NCBI RefSeq assembly: GCF_000384075.1
Contig: NZ_KB913025.1
Location: 1,368,119 to 1,432,118, forward strand
Length of the DNA: 64,000 nt
Source of the DNA: Methylovulum miyakonense HT12
GTDB lineage: Bacteria > Pseudomonadota > Gammaproteobacteria > Methylococcales > Methylomonadaceae
Direction: 5' to 3'
Numbering within the stretch: position 1 is the stretch's first letter; each line of letters opens with the position of its first letter. The notes under the pieces were generated by a model, which was given only the letters and a program-made list of their open reading frames with translations, searched no databases and was not told the origin of the DNA. A program made the position numbers and the translations under genes. Positions 26,394 through 35,021 of the stretch are shown piece after piece.

Positions 26394-27158
26394 TTGAAAC
26401 CTTCTTTTGTAATTTGTGGAATCGAGCATAGCGGCACGACACTTCTTTCAGATATTTTTAGACAAGTACCTACTATTGATTCCGGCTTTGAAACGGGCGT
26501 TTTGCTGGTCAATTCCCCCCGTGAATTCCGTACACTAGAGCCTTTCGCCACTAATCTGATTTCTGGTTGGCGTATTAAAGAATCTGATTTGGACACGATT
26601 TGTGATTGCGACACCTTCGATGAGTTTTATGACAGGTTATGGCAACTCTCTACAGTAGTCGATCATAATAAGACCATTATGTTTGATAAAACGCCCAGAT
26701 ACTTTTCTGCACTGAACAGCTGTACAAAAAAAATTGATTGCCCTTTCATTGCGACCTATAAAGACCCCCGCGCCATAGTGGCTTCCGACTTTCGTCGTGA
26801 TAAGGCTGATAACTTCTCCACCTGGTTCGAATCATACGTCCCTAAGAAAAAAAGGTACTTACGGATCATTTATGCACAGTTGGAGCAGACCGTCCAAGGC
26901 CATATCCCAAATGCCATAGCGACGTCTCTTGAATCGCTTTGCCTTGATACCCGCCAAACATTAGAAAAATTATTTGCCCATGTCGGCGCAGAGTTCGACC
27001 TTTCCTACCTGTTGTTAAAAAATCTCCGTTATCAGCACACCAAATTACCTTATATTTCATCGAATATCCCTTTTCAGTATTTGGAAGTTTTTAATAAAGC
27101 GCAAATAAGGCAGATAGAAAAGCGGTTTGAGGAATTTGAATTATTTTTCTACCGGTGA
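26394..27158 (+). CDS. Sulfotransferase-like protein
   Basis: 254 residues with the PAPS-binding P-loop-like motif GIEHSGTTLLSD at residues 8-19 and a 3'-phosphate region KDPRAIVASDFR near 122. This fits the sulfotransferase fold; the first motif has HSGTT in place of the usual KAGTT. The start is a TTG with AAGGA seven bases upstream. The 278-bp gap before it holds no gene. It is the first of four sulfotransferase-type genes, so the product of the locus is probably sulfated. Confidence 0.8.
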   Translation: MKPSFVICGIEHSGTTLLSDIFRQVPTIDSGFETGVLLVNSPREFRTLEPFATNLISGWRIKESDLDTICDCDTFDEFYDRLWQLSTVVDHNKTIMFDKTPRYFSALNSCTKKIDCPFIATYKDPRAIVASDFRRDKADNFSTWFESYVPKKKRYLRIIYAQLEQTVQGHIPNAIATSLESLCLDTRQTLEKLFAHVGAEFDLSYLLLKNLRYQHTKLPYISSNIPFQYLEVFNKAQIRQIEKRFEEFELFFYR

Positions 27159-27233
27159 TTTGGAAAAATAGATTTATAAATCAACCGTTGCATTAACATT
27201 AACAGTAATGCCTCAACTAATTTCGGGGAAAAA

Positions 27234-28082
27234 ATGGAACAAAGATATGTTATTGGTATTGGCGCCCAAAAGGCGGGCACAACATGGTTAGGTGATTATT
27301 TTTCACGCCATCCGGAAGTATTGATGTCGCCAATTAAAGAGCTGCATTTTTTTGACGTAAAATATCGTCCAGATCTATGCCGAGGGTTTGACGGGCGATT
27401 TTTAAACGCGTTTAAAACTTTAGAAATTGAACATCCGGCTCCTAATACCGCTAAGGGAATTAGGCTGGGTGCTTTAAAAGATAGGGTCAATATGAATGGG
27501 GATATCCTGGAGTATCAAGATTATTTTATAAAGCGGGCTAATTCCGAAAAGATATTTTGTGAGATAACCCCCGAATATTCATTACTGGATACAATGGGTT
27601 ATGAAGCTATTAAATCCCTTTCAGGGGATGTTAAAATTATATTTTTAATGCGTAATCCTGTAGATAGATTCTGGTCTGCTTTAAGGATGTGGAACAAAAA
27701 GAAGCCAAACTTAGATGTGGTTAAAGAAATTGATGATTTTTTAATTAACCCCCAGTTTGTTGAACGCACAGATTACCAAAAAACCATCGAAAAAATTTAT
27801 CAAGTGTTTGAACCTTCAAATATTTTGGTCGAGTTCTACGAAAACCTGTTTTTACCGGAATCATTAAAAAGAATATGTGATTTTTCCGGTATTTCATACG
27901 TCGATCCTGATTTTGGCAAAAAGGTGCATGAGGGTGTCCAAAAGGAAATTGACCCTGAAATAAAAATTAAAATTTTGACCAAGTTTGGGCCACTTTATGA
28001 ATGGGTGCAACAAAAGTATGGCGATGCGTTGCCTGAGTCATGGGGCAGCGATTTAAATTTTTATAAGACATTATCCAAGTAG
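27234..28082 (+). CDS. Sulfotransferase (heparan-sulfate type)
   Basis: 282 residues. The 5'-phosphosulfate loop GIGAQKAGTTWLGDYF is at residues 7-22 and the 3'-phosphate motif MRNPVDRFWSALR near 138-150. ELHFFD follows the P-loop as in bacterial and animal sugar sulfotransferases. GGGGAAA precedes the ATG. It is closely similar to the N-terminal half of the next gene, so the two arose by tandem duplication. The acceptor sugar is not known. Confidence 0.88.
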   Translation: MEQRYVIGIGAQKAGTTWLGDYFSRHPEVLMSPIKELHFFDVKYRPDLCRGFDGRFLNAFKTLEIEHPAPNTAKGIRLGALKDRVNMNGDILEYQDYFIKRANSEKIFCEITPEYSLLDTMGYEAIKSLSGDVKIIFLMRNPVDRFWSALRMWNKKKPNLDVVKEIDDFLINPQFVERTDYQKTIEKIYQVFEPSNILVEFYENLFLPESLKRICDFSGISYVDPDFGKKVHEGVQKEIDPEIKIKILTKFGPLYEWVQQKYGDALPESWGSDLNFYKTLSK

Positions 28083-28329
28083 CAAAAATTTTAAGGCAAT
28101 AACTGCACCTAACAGTAACAACCTATTTTACCAAGGCAAGGGTTTGGAATTTTCGTTTGGCAACCACGACAGCGCATCTTTTTGATAAAGTCTTCTGAAA
28201 TAAACTCCTCCAACATTGGGTCATAAAATAGCCAAAAATTTCCAACGTTACTTTATATATGGCTTGGAAATTGATGGTCACCTTAGATTTCATAATTGAC
28301 ATCCTACAATTGAAATACACTAAACAGGC

Positions 28330-30324
28330 ATGAATACGATGAGTAATATCAGATACGTTATAGGTATTGGGGCACAGAAATCCGGAACGAGTTGGCTTGC
28401 GGATTATCTTTCTGGACATCCTGATGTATTTGTGTCCCCCATTAAAGAACTGCATTTTTTTGACAGCCTCTACAGGCCTGAGCTTTGTGCAGGGCTCGAA
28501 CGCCGACTGATCAAAGCTTTCGTAGATGTGTCGCATAAGATAGAAATGGTGGATGTCCTTAAAGACACCCGTCGCTTTAAACGCTTTAGAGTCTTATCTA
28601 GCCGCGCCAAAATGGGCGGGGATATTGAGCGTTATCGCAATTATTTTAAGGATCTTGCAAATAACGAATCAGTGTTTTGCGAAGTTACTCCAGAATATGC
28701 GTTACTTGATCAGGCAGGTTATCAGGCCATAAAAAGTTTGGCAGATGATGTGCGGCTGATTTTTTTAATACGAAATCCGATAGACAGATTTTGGTCGGCT
28801 GTGCGTATGCGGGCAAAAGGAAATCCTCAAATCAATATCGTTAATGACTTTGAAAGTTTTCTTGAGAAACCGCATTTTTATGAGTGTACCGATTACGAAA
28901 AAACGTTATCGACAGTCTATAAAGTTTTTCCAAAAGAACGTGTATTTGTCCAGTTTTATGAACAGTTGTTCGACCCGAACGTTATTTCACAATTATGCCG
29001 TTTCTGTGGCATTGACTTCATTGACCCAGATACAGAAAAGCGTGTCTTAGAAGGCGTTCCTAGTGCTTTGACTGAAGCAATGCGTGAACGTATTTATGAC
29101 AAGTTTCACCATGTTTTTGATTGGGCCGAGAATACATTTGGTGAAAACTTGCCGGTATCGTGGCGAACAGACATTTCTGCATTTCGCAGGCCTTTGGCAA
29201 CAAGCACCATAAAAACAAAACCGCCCAGCATGGGTGCGCCAGAAAAATTAGCAGCTCCAACGTTTGCATCTTGCTTTGTAAGCCCTTTAAGACGTATCCG
29301 TAAAAATGAAAAGTCACTTTATCCAAACGGCGTGTCAACAATTGGCGGCATTTATGATAGCTCGGATAAACCGCATATCGATTCCTTACTCAGAAGAGGA
29401 AAATCTGCGGTGTTTTTTCAAGCGCACGAACACGATCTGAAAATTGATCATAATACGGCAAAGGGAGTTGCAAATAAGGCAATTTACGGTGGCATGCTTA
29501 CCAACCATTTCGGGCATTTTTTATTAGAAAGCCTTGCCCGTACATGGTATCTCTATGACAGCACTGGGGATATTTATTTTTACCGGATGCAAGGCTTAAA
29601 AGAAGCGGGCACTTATGATAGCTTGCCTAACTGGCAACGGACGGTTTTAAGCCATTTAGCTGGCGATCTTAGCCGTATAAAATTTATTGATGGGCCATTG
29701 CTGTTTGATGAGTTGACTGTTCCCGAAGCCGGCCTTATAAATCGGCATTTTTGTGCAGCAGAACAAAGGAAGGGGATGTTGGTTCTTGGCGAACGCATAA
29801 CGGCAAAATGCACCACAAACGTAAGATCAGCCAAAGTATGGCTAAGCCGTTCCCTATTAAAAAAGGGTGCAATTGCTGGTGAAAAAAGATTTGAAGATGC
29901 ATTAAGCAATGAAGGTTTTTTTGTAGTGCATCCTGAAACTTTTTCATTGGCTGAACAAATCAAATTATTTGAACAAGCCTCTGTTGTTGCGGGCTTCACT
30001 GGTTCAGCCTTCCACACCGTATTGTTCGCAAAAAATAACGGCACGAAATTATTGCATTTTTCGCGGCTTTCCGAGTTGAACGGAAACTATATCATCTGTT
30101 CCGAGGCGGCTGGATTTGATTCAGAGTTTCATAATTGTTTTATTCGGTATGGAAAAGTAAAAGGATTGAATGGTAACGTGCTACAAAACTTAAGCGGTAT
30201 TTGGGGCATACTTTATCAACAAGGGCTAGTGGAAACTGAAAAGTATTGTGATTTAGAAATGGAAAGCGATTTAGACTTCTTAGATATGCAATTACAGAAA
30301 ATTGCCCCCCAATTATTTAAGTGA
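28330..30324 (+). CDS. Sulfotransferase-GT61 fusion protein
   Basis: 664 residues. Residues 1-285 are a sulfotransferase (GIGAQKSGTSWLADYL, ELHFFD, IRNPIDRFWSAVR), a paralogue of the preceding gene. After a linker of about 40 residues, residues 330-660 resemble the GT61/DUF563 glycosyltransferase family: GGMLTNHFGHFLLESLARTWYL, and later EQASVVAGFTGSAFHTVLF. The join suggests that one chain both transfers a sugar and sulfates it or a neighbour. A second start codon lies at 28339. The 247-bp gap before it has no gene. Confidence 0.82.
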   Translation: MNTMSNIRYVIGIGAQKSGTSWLADYLSGHPDVFVSPIKELHFFDSLYRPELCAGLERRLIKAFVDVSHKIEMVDVLKDTRRFKRFRVLSSRAKMGGDIERYRNYFKDLANNESVFCEVTPEYALLDQAGYQAIKSLADDVRLIFLIRNPIDRFWSAVRMRAKGNPQINIVNDFESFLEKPHFYECTDYEKTLSTVYKVFPKERVFVQFYEQLFDPNVISQLCRFCGIDFIDPDTEKRVLEGVPSALTEAMRERIYDKFHHVFDWAENTFGENLPVSWRTDISAFRRPLATSTIKTKPPSMGAPEKLAAPTFASCFVSPLRRIRKNEKSLYPNGVSTIGGIYDSSDKPHIDSLLRRGKSAVFFQAHEHDLKIDHNTAKGVANKAIYGGMLTNHFGHFLLESLARTWYLYDSTGDIYFYRMQGLKEAGTYDSLPNWQRTVLSHLAGDLSRIKFIDGPLLFDELTVPEAGLINRHFCAAEQRKGMLVLGERITAKCTTNVRSAKVWLSRSLLKKGAIAGEKRFEDALSNEGFFVVHPETFSLAEQIKLFEQASVVAGFTGSAFHTVLFAKNNGTKLLHFSRLSELNGNYIICSEAAGFDSEFHNCFIRYGKVKGLNGNVLQNLSGIWGILYQQGLVETEKYCDLEMESDLDFLDMQLQKIAPQLFK

Positions 30325-30633
30325 TGCTAAACCCTAAAAACGTGTCCTTTCTGGTAGAAAATGCGGAGTTATACTCAGGCTCTAGCTGATCTGCAATAAA
30401 GAGGCGTATGTTTTTTGTCTTGATTCTTTATGTAGAAAGTCAAAGCAGATTACCCTAAAAATGAATGTATGTTTTGATGGATATTTAAAGATCTAACATA
30501 TCTTTCATAACAAATGGGGGAAAATTAAAAGTGATATTTTTCACCCTTGTGAACTGGACTCCGTATTAACAGCTCAAACATCAACGTTTTTTTAGACCGC
30601 AAGCAATAACTAAATCAACCGATATAACTTTAA

Positions 30634-31428
30634 ATGACAAATCAACTAAAAGATAAGCAAGTTCGAACCCCCCCATTTTTTATTATTGGATGTGTCCGGT
30701 CTGGGACAACTTTGTTAAGAAATGTACTGCGTAACCACCCGAATTTGGTTTCCCCTGAGGAATCGCATTTTTTTAGATGGAGCGAACCTTTTGGCACTCC
30801 CCAATCGACAAGGCTGCTTTCTAGCACGACCAACGCCATATTAAGAAAACATCGGGAGATGGATGGTATCAGCGAAAATGAATTTAATGATATTTTTAAT
30901 AAAAGCGTTTCCCGAGCTGACTTACAAAAAAGATACATGCAAAAATATCTTATAAATAATAAGCTTGAAGGAAAACGTTGGTTCGATAAAACGCCTCAAA
31001 ATGTTTATTGTGCGTCCATGATAGCAACTGATTTTCCAGGTTCAAAGCTAGTGCATATTGTACGGAATCCCGTAGATGTGGTGTCTAGCTTACGGATTGG
31101 TAAAGTGGTTAAGATTGATAATCTTATAGGGGCTTGTAATTATTGGAACGAAGCCGCAGCTATTATTCATGTGTTAAAAAGGGCATATAGGGATCGGGTT
31201 TATGAAGTCAAATACGAAGATTTTACAAGCAACTTTTTACCTGAATTGGAAAAGATGCTGGCTTATCTTAACGAAGATTTCGATGCGGAATGGTTTAGTG
31301 AGTTTGCCACCACTCCTAAAGAGCATGACCACAGTGAATTATTTACACCAGAAGAGTTGAATAAGATTGAAAAACTTTGTGGGCGTTGGGGTAGGCACTA
31401 TGGTTATTTTGATAAAAATATTAAATAG
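30634..31428 (+). CDS. Sulfotransferase
   Basis: 264 residues. The PAPS motif is GCVRSGTTLLRNVLRNHP near residues 20-37, EESHFF follows, and VRNPVDVVSSLR near 147 is the 3'-phosphate site. The sequence is typical of bacterial Sulfotransfer_1/3 proteins and is only distantly related to the two before it. The 309-bp gap upstream (30325-30633) shows no gene. No strong ribosome-binding site was seen at the ATG. Confidence 0.87.
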   Translation: MTNQLKDKQVRTPPFFIIGCVRSGTTLLRNVLRNHPNLVSPEESHFFRWSEPFGTPQSTRLLSSTTNAILRKHREMDGISENEFNDIFNKSVSRADLQKRYMQKYLINNKLEGKRWFDKTPQNVYCASMIATDFPGSKLVHIVRNPVDVVSSLRIGKVVKIDNLIGACNYWNEAAAIIHVLKRAYRDRVYEVKYEDFTSNFLPELEKMLAYLNEDFDAEWFSEFATTPKEHDHSELFTPEELNKIEKLCGRWGRHYGYFDKNIK

Positions 31429-31752
31429 ATTTCTTATAAGTGGCAATTTTTGATATGGTTAGCACCTAACGGGTCTTGGTTAAATTATAAAACTAGCGGG
31501 GTGATGCAGTGGGCTCGTCTTTTTGAGGAAAGCCATAAATCTGGCTAGCTTTGCCCAGGCGTCTTCTATTGGCTGTCCGCTCGCTAGCGGCCTGTTATCA
31601 TGTATCCAATTTCACATGAAATAGTTAGGTTTCAACTGGTGCCTATATTTCGGATGGGACATTAATATTGTCAATATCGGATTGTCTCTCAGTAGCGATG
31701 TTTGTTGCACATAATTTATTCTCTACCAGATAGCTCCATTGTCATTTTTATT

Positions 31753-32024
31753 GGCTATGTCACATTAATTGTTGAAAAATTTTTATTTTCATATTTAGGT
31801 TAATGCCATTGGCTTTTAGCCAGTTAGTGTTAGCATCAAAGGGTTAAAGCAATAATTCGACTGCGAGTGATACAAATCGGGTGGACTTTGGTCTTTTGTC
31901 CCGTGCTAAAGCACCTGATTTAGTAGATGGTTGTTACGTTTCTTCGAGAAGTCTTATTTAAACGGATTATAGTTTTAGTTCAATGCCCGTTGTTTAAGGC
32001 TCCACAATTAACGGTGACATAGTC
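31753..32024. mobile_element. Miniature inverted-repeat element, copy 1 (272 bp)
   Basis: The left end GGCTATGTCACATTAATT and the right end AATTAACGGTGACATAG are inverted repeats. An 8-bp direct repeat TTTTTATT flanks it (31745-31752 and 32025-32032), as expected for target duplication. No ORF lies inside. The same termini occur at 41644-41767. It occupies the latter half of the 627-bp gap 31429-32055; the first half shows nothing I can name. Confidence 0.75.
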
Positions 32025-32055
32025 TTTTTATTTAAGAGGTAAGGGGAGAAAGGCA

Positions 32056-33120
32056 TTGAACCCATATGAAAGTTTACCGAAAGAAGCGTTCTGGCGAACA
32101 GCCATAGCTGACGTTGAACCAACTCAGATTCAGAATATTTGGAAGCCTAAATTTCCCTTGGATAAAAAGCAAAAAATAATAACTTCAGGTTCATGTTTTG
32201 CTCAACACATTAGTAAAGCACTTATTGCTCGAGGCTATTCATGGTTAGATGGTGAACGGGCTCCAAAAGGACTATCGTTAACATCTCAAAAATTATTTAA
32301 TTACGGGGTGTTTTCATTCCGAACTGGCAACATATATACCCCGGCTCTTTTAAAACAATGGCTTAATTGGGCTATTATGAATGAGCCTATACCTGAAGAA
32401 GTCTGGGAAAGTAGTGGCCGTTTCTATGACCCTTTCAGGCCAAATATTGAACCTAATGGGTTTTTTAGCCTTGAAGAAATGCTAGCCTCTAGAAACGATA
32501 CACTTTCCGCAATTCGAAATGTGTTTTGTCAATCTTCATTATTTATTTTCACCTTAGGATTGACTGAAGCGTGGATAAATGGGGAGCATGGTTATGTATA
32601 CCCGATGTGTCCAGGAACTGTTGTGGGGGAATTTGACGAAAAAAAACATTCGTTTATCAATTATAGATATCCTCAAATTTTCCGTGATTTGCATGATTCC
32701 TTCAATCTTATAAAGAAAGTTAATCCTTCAATCAAATTACTTTTGACTGTGTCGCCAGTCCCATTAACTGCTACAGCGGCTAATCAACACGTATTGGTTG
32801 CAACTACCTATTCAAAGTCAACGTTAAGGGCGGTTGCGGATGATATGGTGTCTTCTAGTACAGATATTGATTACTTCCCATCTTATGAGCTGATTACCAG
32901 CTTTCCATTCCGCGGAATGTTCTATCAGGAAAATTTAAGAAATGTCACAGATGAAGGTGTGGATTTTGTAATGAAAACTTTTTTTTCATGTTTGGGTGAC
33001 CAGAACATTATAAATGCCATTCCTAATAAACCCGCTTCTGAAGGCACATATCCGGTTATAAAAAATGAGGATATTGTATGTGAAGAAGAAATGCTCTCAG
33101 CATTCAGTTCTAAGGGGTGA
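32056..33120 (+). CDS. GSCFA-domain protein
   Basis: 354 residues with the name-giving motif TSGSCFAQHI near residues 37-46 and the later FTLGLTEAW and TVSPVPLTAT blocks of the GSCFA family, an SGNH-hydrolase-related fold found in polysaccharide loci. It may be an acyl-esterase or acyltransferase acting on the glycan; this is not proven for the family. The start is TTG with GGGGAGAAAGG upstream. The MITE at 31753-32024 ends 31 bp before it. The stop overlaps the next gene's first possible ATG. Confidence 0.85.
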   Translation: MNPYESLPKEAFWRTAIADVEPTQIQNIWKPKFPLDKKQKIITSGSCFAQHISKALIARGYSWLDGERAPKGLSLTSQKLFNYGVFSFRTGNIYTPALLKQWLNWAIMNEPIPEEVWESSGRFYDPFRPNIEPNGFFSLEEMLASRNDTLSAIRNVFCQSSLFIFTLGLTEAWINGEHGYVYPMCPGTVVGEFDEKKHSFINYRYPQIFRDLHDSFNLIKKVNPSIKLLLTVSPVPLTATAANQHVLVATTYSKSTLRAVADDMVSSSTDIDYFPSYELITSFPFRGMFYQENLRNVTDEGVDFVMKTFFSCLGDQNIINAIPNKPASEGTYPVIKNEDIVCEEEMLSAFSSKG

Positions 33121-33125
33121 TGCAA

Positions 33126-34712
33126 ATGAAAGTTTGTGTAATGGGTAACTCCCACCTTGCTGCGCTTAAGTTGGCGTGGGACGAATTAGTTGTGGACAAT
33201 AATCGGAATGAGCTGGTTTTTTTTGGTGCTAGAGCCAATGCGATGGTGCATATGGAAATAAGAAATGGATGTTTATTTCCGACAGATGAGCTTACAAAGC
33301 AGGATATTATCTTTACGTCTGGTGGTCTGGAATCAATTGATTTTAATGGTTTTGATGCCGTCCTATTATATGGGCTGGCCTGTGATGTCCGTATTTTTTC
33401 TTTGGCGCTTGCGACCCATAAATTAGAAAATATCGAAGATCCATCTCGTCAAGTGATGACTCAGGCCTGTTTCACTAGGGTTTGCCAGGATGTTGTAAGC
33501 CATAACCTGCTGTATAAATTAGCCGCCATGGTTCGTAGTGTCGTTGATTTGCCTATTTTTATTTCGCCATCGCCTTTCCCAAGCCGGGAATGTGTAAATG
33601 ACCCATCAAAATGGGATTTTTTGGCTGGCAATTATTGCCAGTCAATTCAAAAAGGATATTATGACGGTATAAAGAATGCCTTTCAGGCTCTTCAAGGCAT
33701 TATGATTTTTCAACCAGAAGATACGATTACAGACTTCCTGTTTACAAAACCGCACTTTTCTAGTGGTTCAATTCGGCTGACGGAAGGTTTGTCGACTGCC
33801 CACCCTGCAGATGACTATGTCCACATGAATAAAAGCTATGGCATCGAATTTTTAAAGGACGCACTTAACGTGATTTCATCAGGTTCCATCATCAAGCAAG
33901 ACATCCCCCTGCTTTCTGTTAAAGATTCAATTGTTGCAGTTGAGCGTTTTCAAGAAGTCAGCAGTAGCTCAATAAATGACACAAGCATTCCCTTAAGGAT
34001 TTTTCAATATTGGGATAACGATAATCCCCCAGATCAGGTTCAAACCCTAATTGATAGAAATCGTTTTTTATGTAAATCAGCCAATATTGATTATGTTTTG
34101 CTGAACGATTTTGAAGCAAGAAGATGCCTTAAAAAATATTTTTCAGAAGATGTTTATAAGGCATATGATTTGTCTCCCCATCCGGCAATGAAGTGTGATC
34201 TGTTTAGGCTATGTTACTTGTATCAATATGGCGGTTTTTATTTGGATGCTGATATGGTTTTAACCGAGAAATTTAGTGAGTTATTTTCTATAAAAGGCGA
34301 TCTTGCCGTTTTTAAATGGGATATTCATAATATAGTCGGTATTTGTAATTGGCTTATTGGCTCAATACCCTTTTGTCCAATTATCGGTTTTGCAATTCAG
34401 AAAGTATCGGAAAGTATCATTCAAGCCTGTGAGAACAATATTGGGAATGTTTTACAACATACGCTGGCAATTTCTGGGCCGGCCTTATTTACAAGGGTTA
34501 TAGGGTCTTATATTGCTAATAAAGAACCCATTCCTAATGAGTTTTCTGCTTTACCAGTAAGTATTGAAGCAATTTCTTATGGGCTTTCACTCGTACAAAA
34601 CGGGCCAAACTTCTTAAAAAAACCACTTGATTATAGGAAAACCAATTTGCATTGGTCGGTTGCAGCGAAAAACCAAGCCCAAGCCCAAGATTCAAGTAAT
34701 GATAATAAGTAG
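33126..34712 (+). CDS. SGNH-like / GT32 glycosyltransferase fusion
   Basis: About 528 residues. The N-terminal 270 begin with KVCVMGNSHLAALKLAW, which looks like the GNSH block of an SGNH-type domain. Residues 287-490 match the DXD-containing GT32 (OCH1-like) family: IPLRIFQYWDNDNPP, AMKCDLFRLCYLYQYGG, and YLDADM as the metal-binding motif near residue 374. It may add a sugar and modify it with an acyl group. I chose the ATG at 33126, which has GGGGTG six bases upstream; 33120 overlaps the previous stop. Confidence 0.82.
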   Translation: MKVCVMGNSHLAALKLAWDELVVDNNRNELVFFGARANAMVHMEIRNGCLFPTDELTKQDIIFTSGGLESIDFNGFDAVLLYGLACDVRIFSLALATHKLENIEDPSRQVMTQACFTRVCQDVVSHNLLYKLAAMVRSVVDLPIFISPSPFPSRECVNDPSKWDFLAGNYCQSIQKGYYDGIKNAFQALQGIMIFQPEDTITDFLFTKPHFSSGSIRLTEGLSTAHPADDYVHMNKSYGIEFLKDALNVISSGSIIKQDIPLLSVKDSIVAVERFQEVSSSSINDTSIPLRIFQYWDNDNPPDQVQTLIDRNRFLCKSANIDYVLLNDFEARRCLKKYFSEDVYKAYDLSPHPAMKCDLFRLCYLYQYGGFYLDADMVLTEKFSELFSIKGDLAVFKWDIHNIVGICNWLIGSIPFCPIIGFAIQKVSESIIQACENNIGNVLQHTLAISGPALFTRVIGSYIANKEPIPNEFSALPVSIEAISYGLSLVQNGPNFLKKPLDYRKTNLHWSVAAKNQAQAQDSSNDNK

Positions 34713-35021
34713 TCTGCCCCAACCTCAACCGTTTTTTCAATTAATCCACGGGTCTCCGTCTCAATAGCCCTGTTAGACGGTCATGAATTAGGCTTGGAGC
34801 ACCCAAGCTGTTTGCGTTATCTATATTCATGGCGTACCTCTTTTTGGCTGTCATTTGATCTTGTAAGTCTAATTTCAGCAGAGGTCGCCACCTCTAAAGC
34901 CCGCTCCGAACACCAGATTTATGTATACCTCCGGATGCGCTGTTGCTCAGCGATACCAACTTTACCTACACGGCACATCCTGCAGTAGGTGTGCAAAACA
35001 TCAATGCTTACCACTGCCATT

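Noticed and set aside
26820-26834. GGTTCGAATC string like a tRNA T-loop
   Set aside because: It lies inside a sulfotransferase gene and no acceptor, D or anticodon stems surround it.
31429-31752. Search for a CRISPR array or promoter-like repeats in the largest capsule gap
   Set aside because: No regularly spaced direct repeats were seen here or elsewhere in the window.
34794-34988. 64-residue + frame in the gap after the GT32 gene
   Set aside because: No ribosome-binding site, no recognisable domain, odd composition; treated as non-coding.
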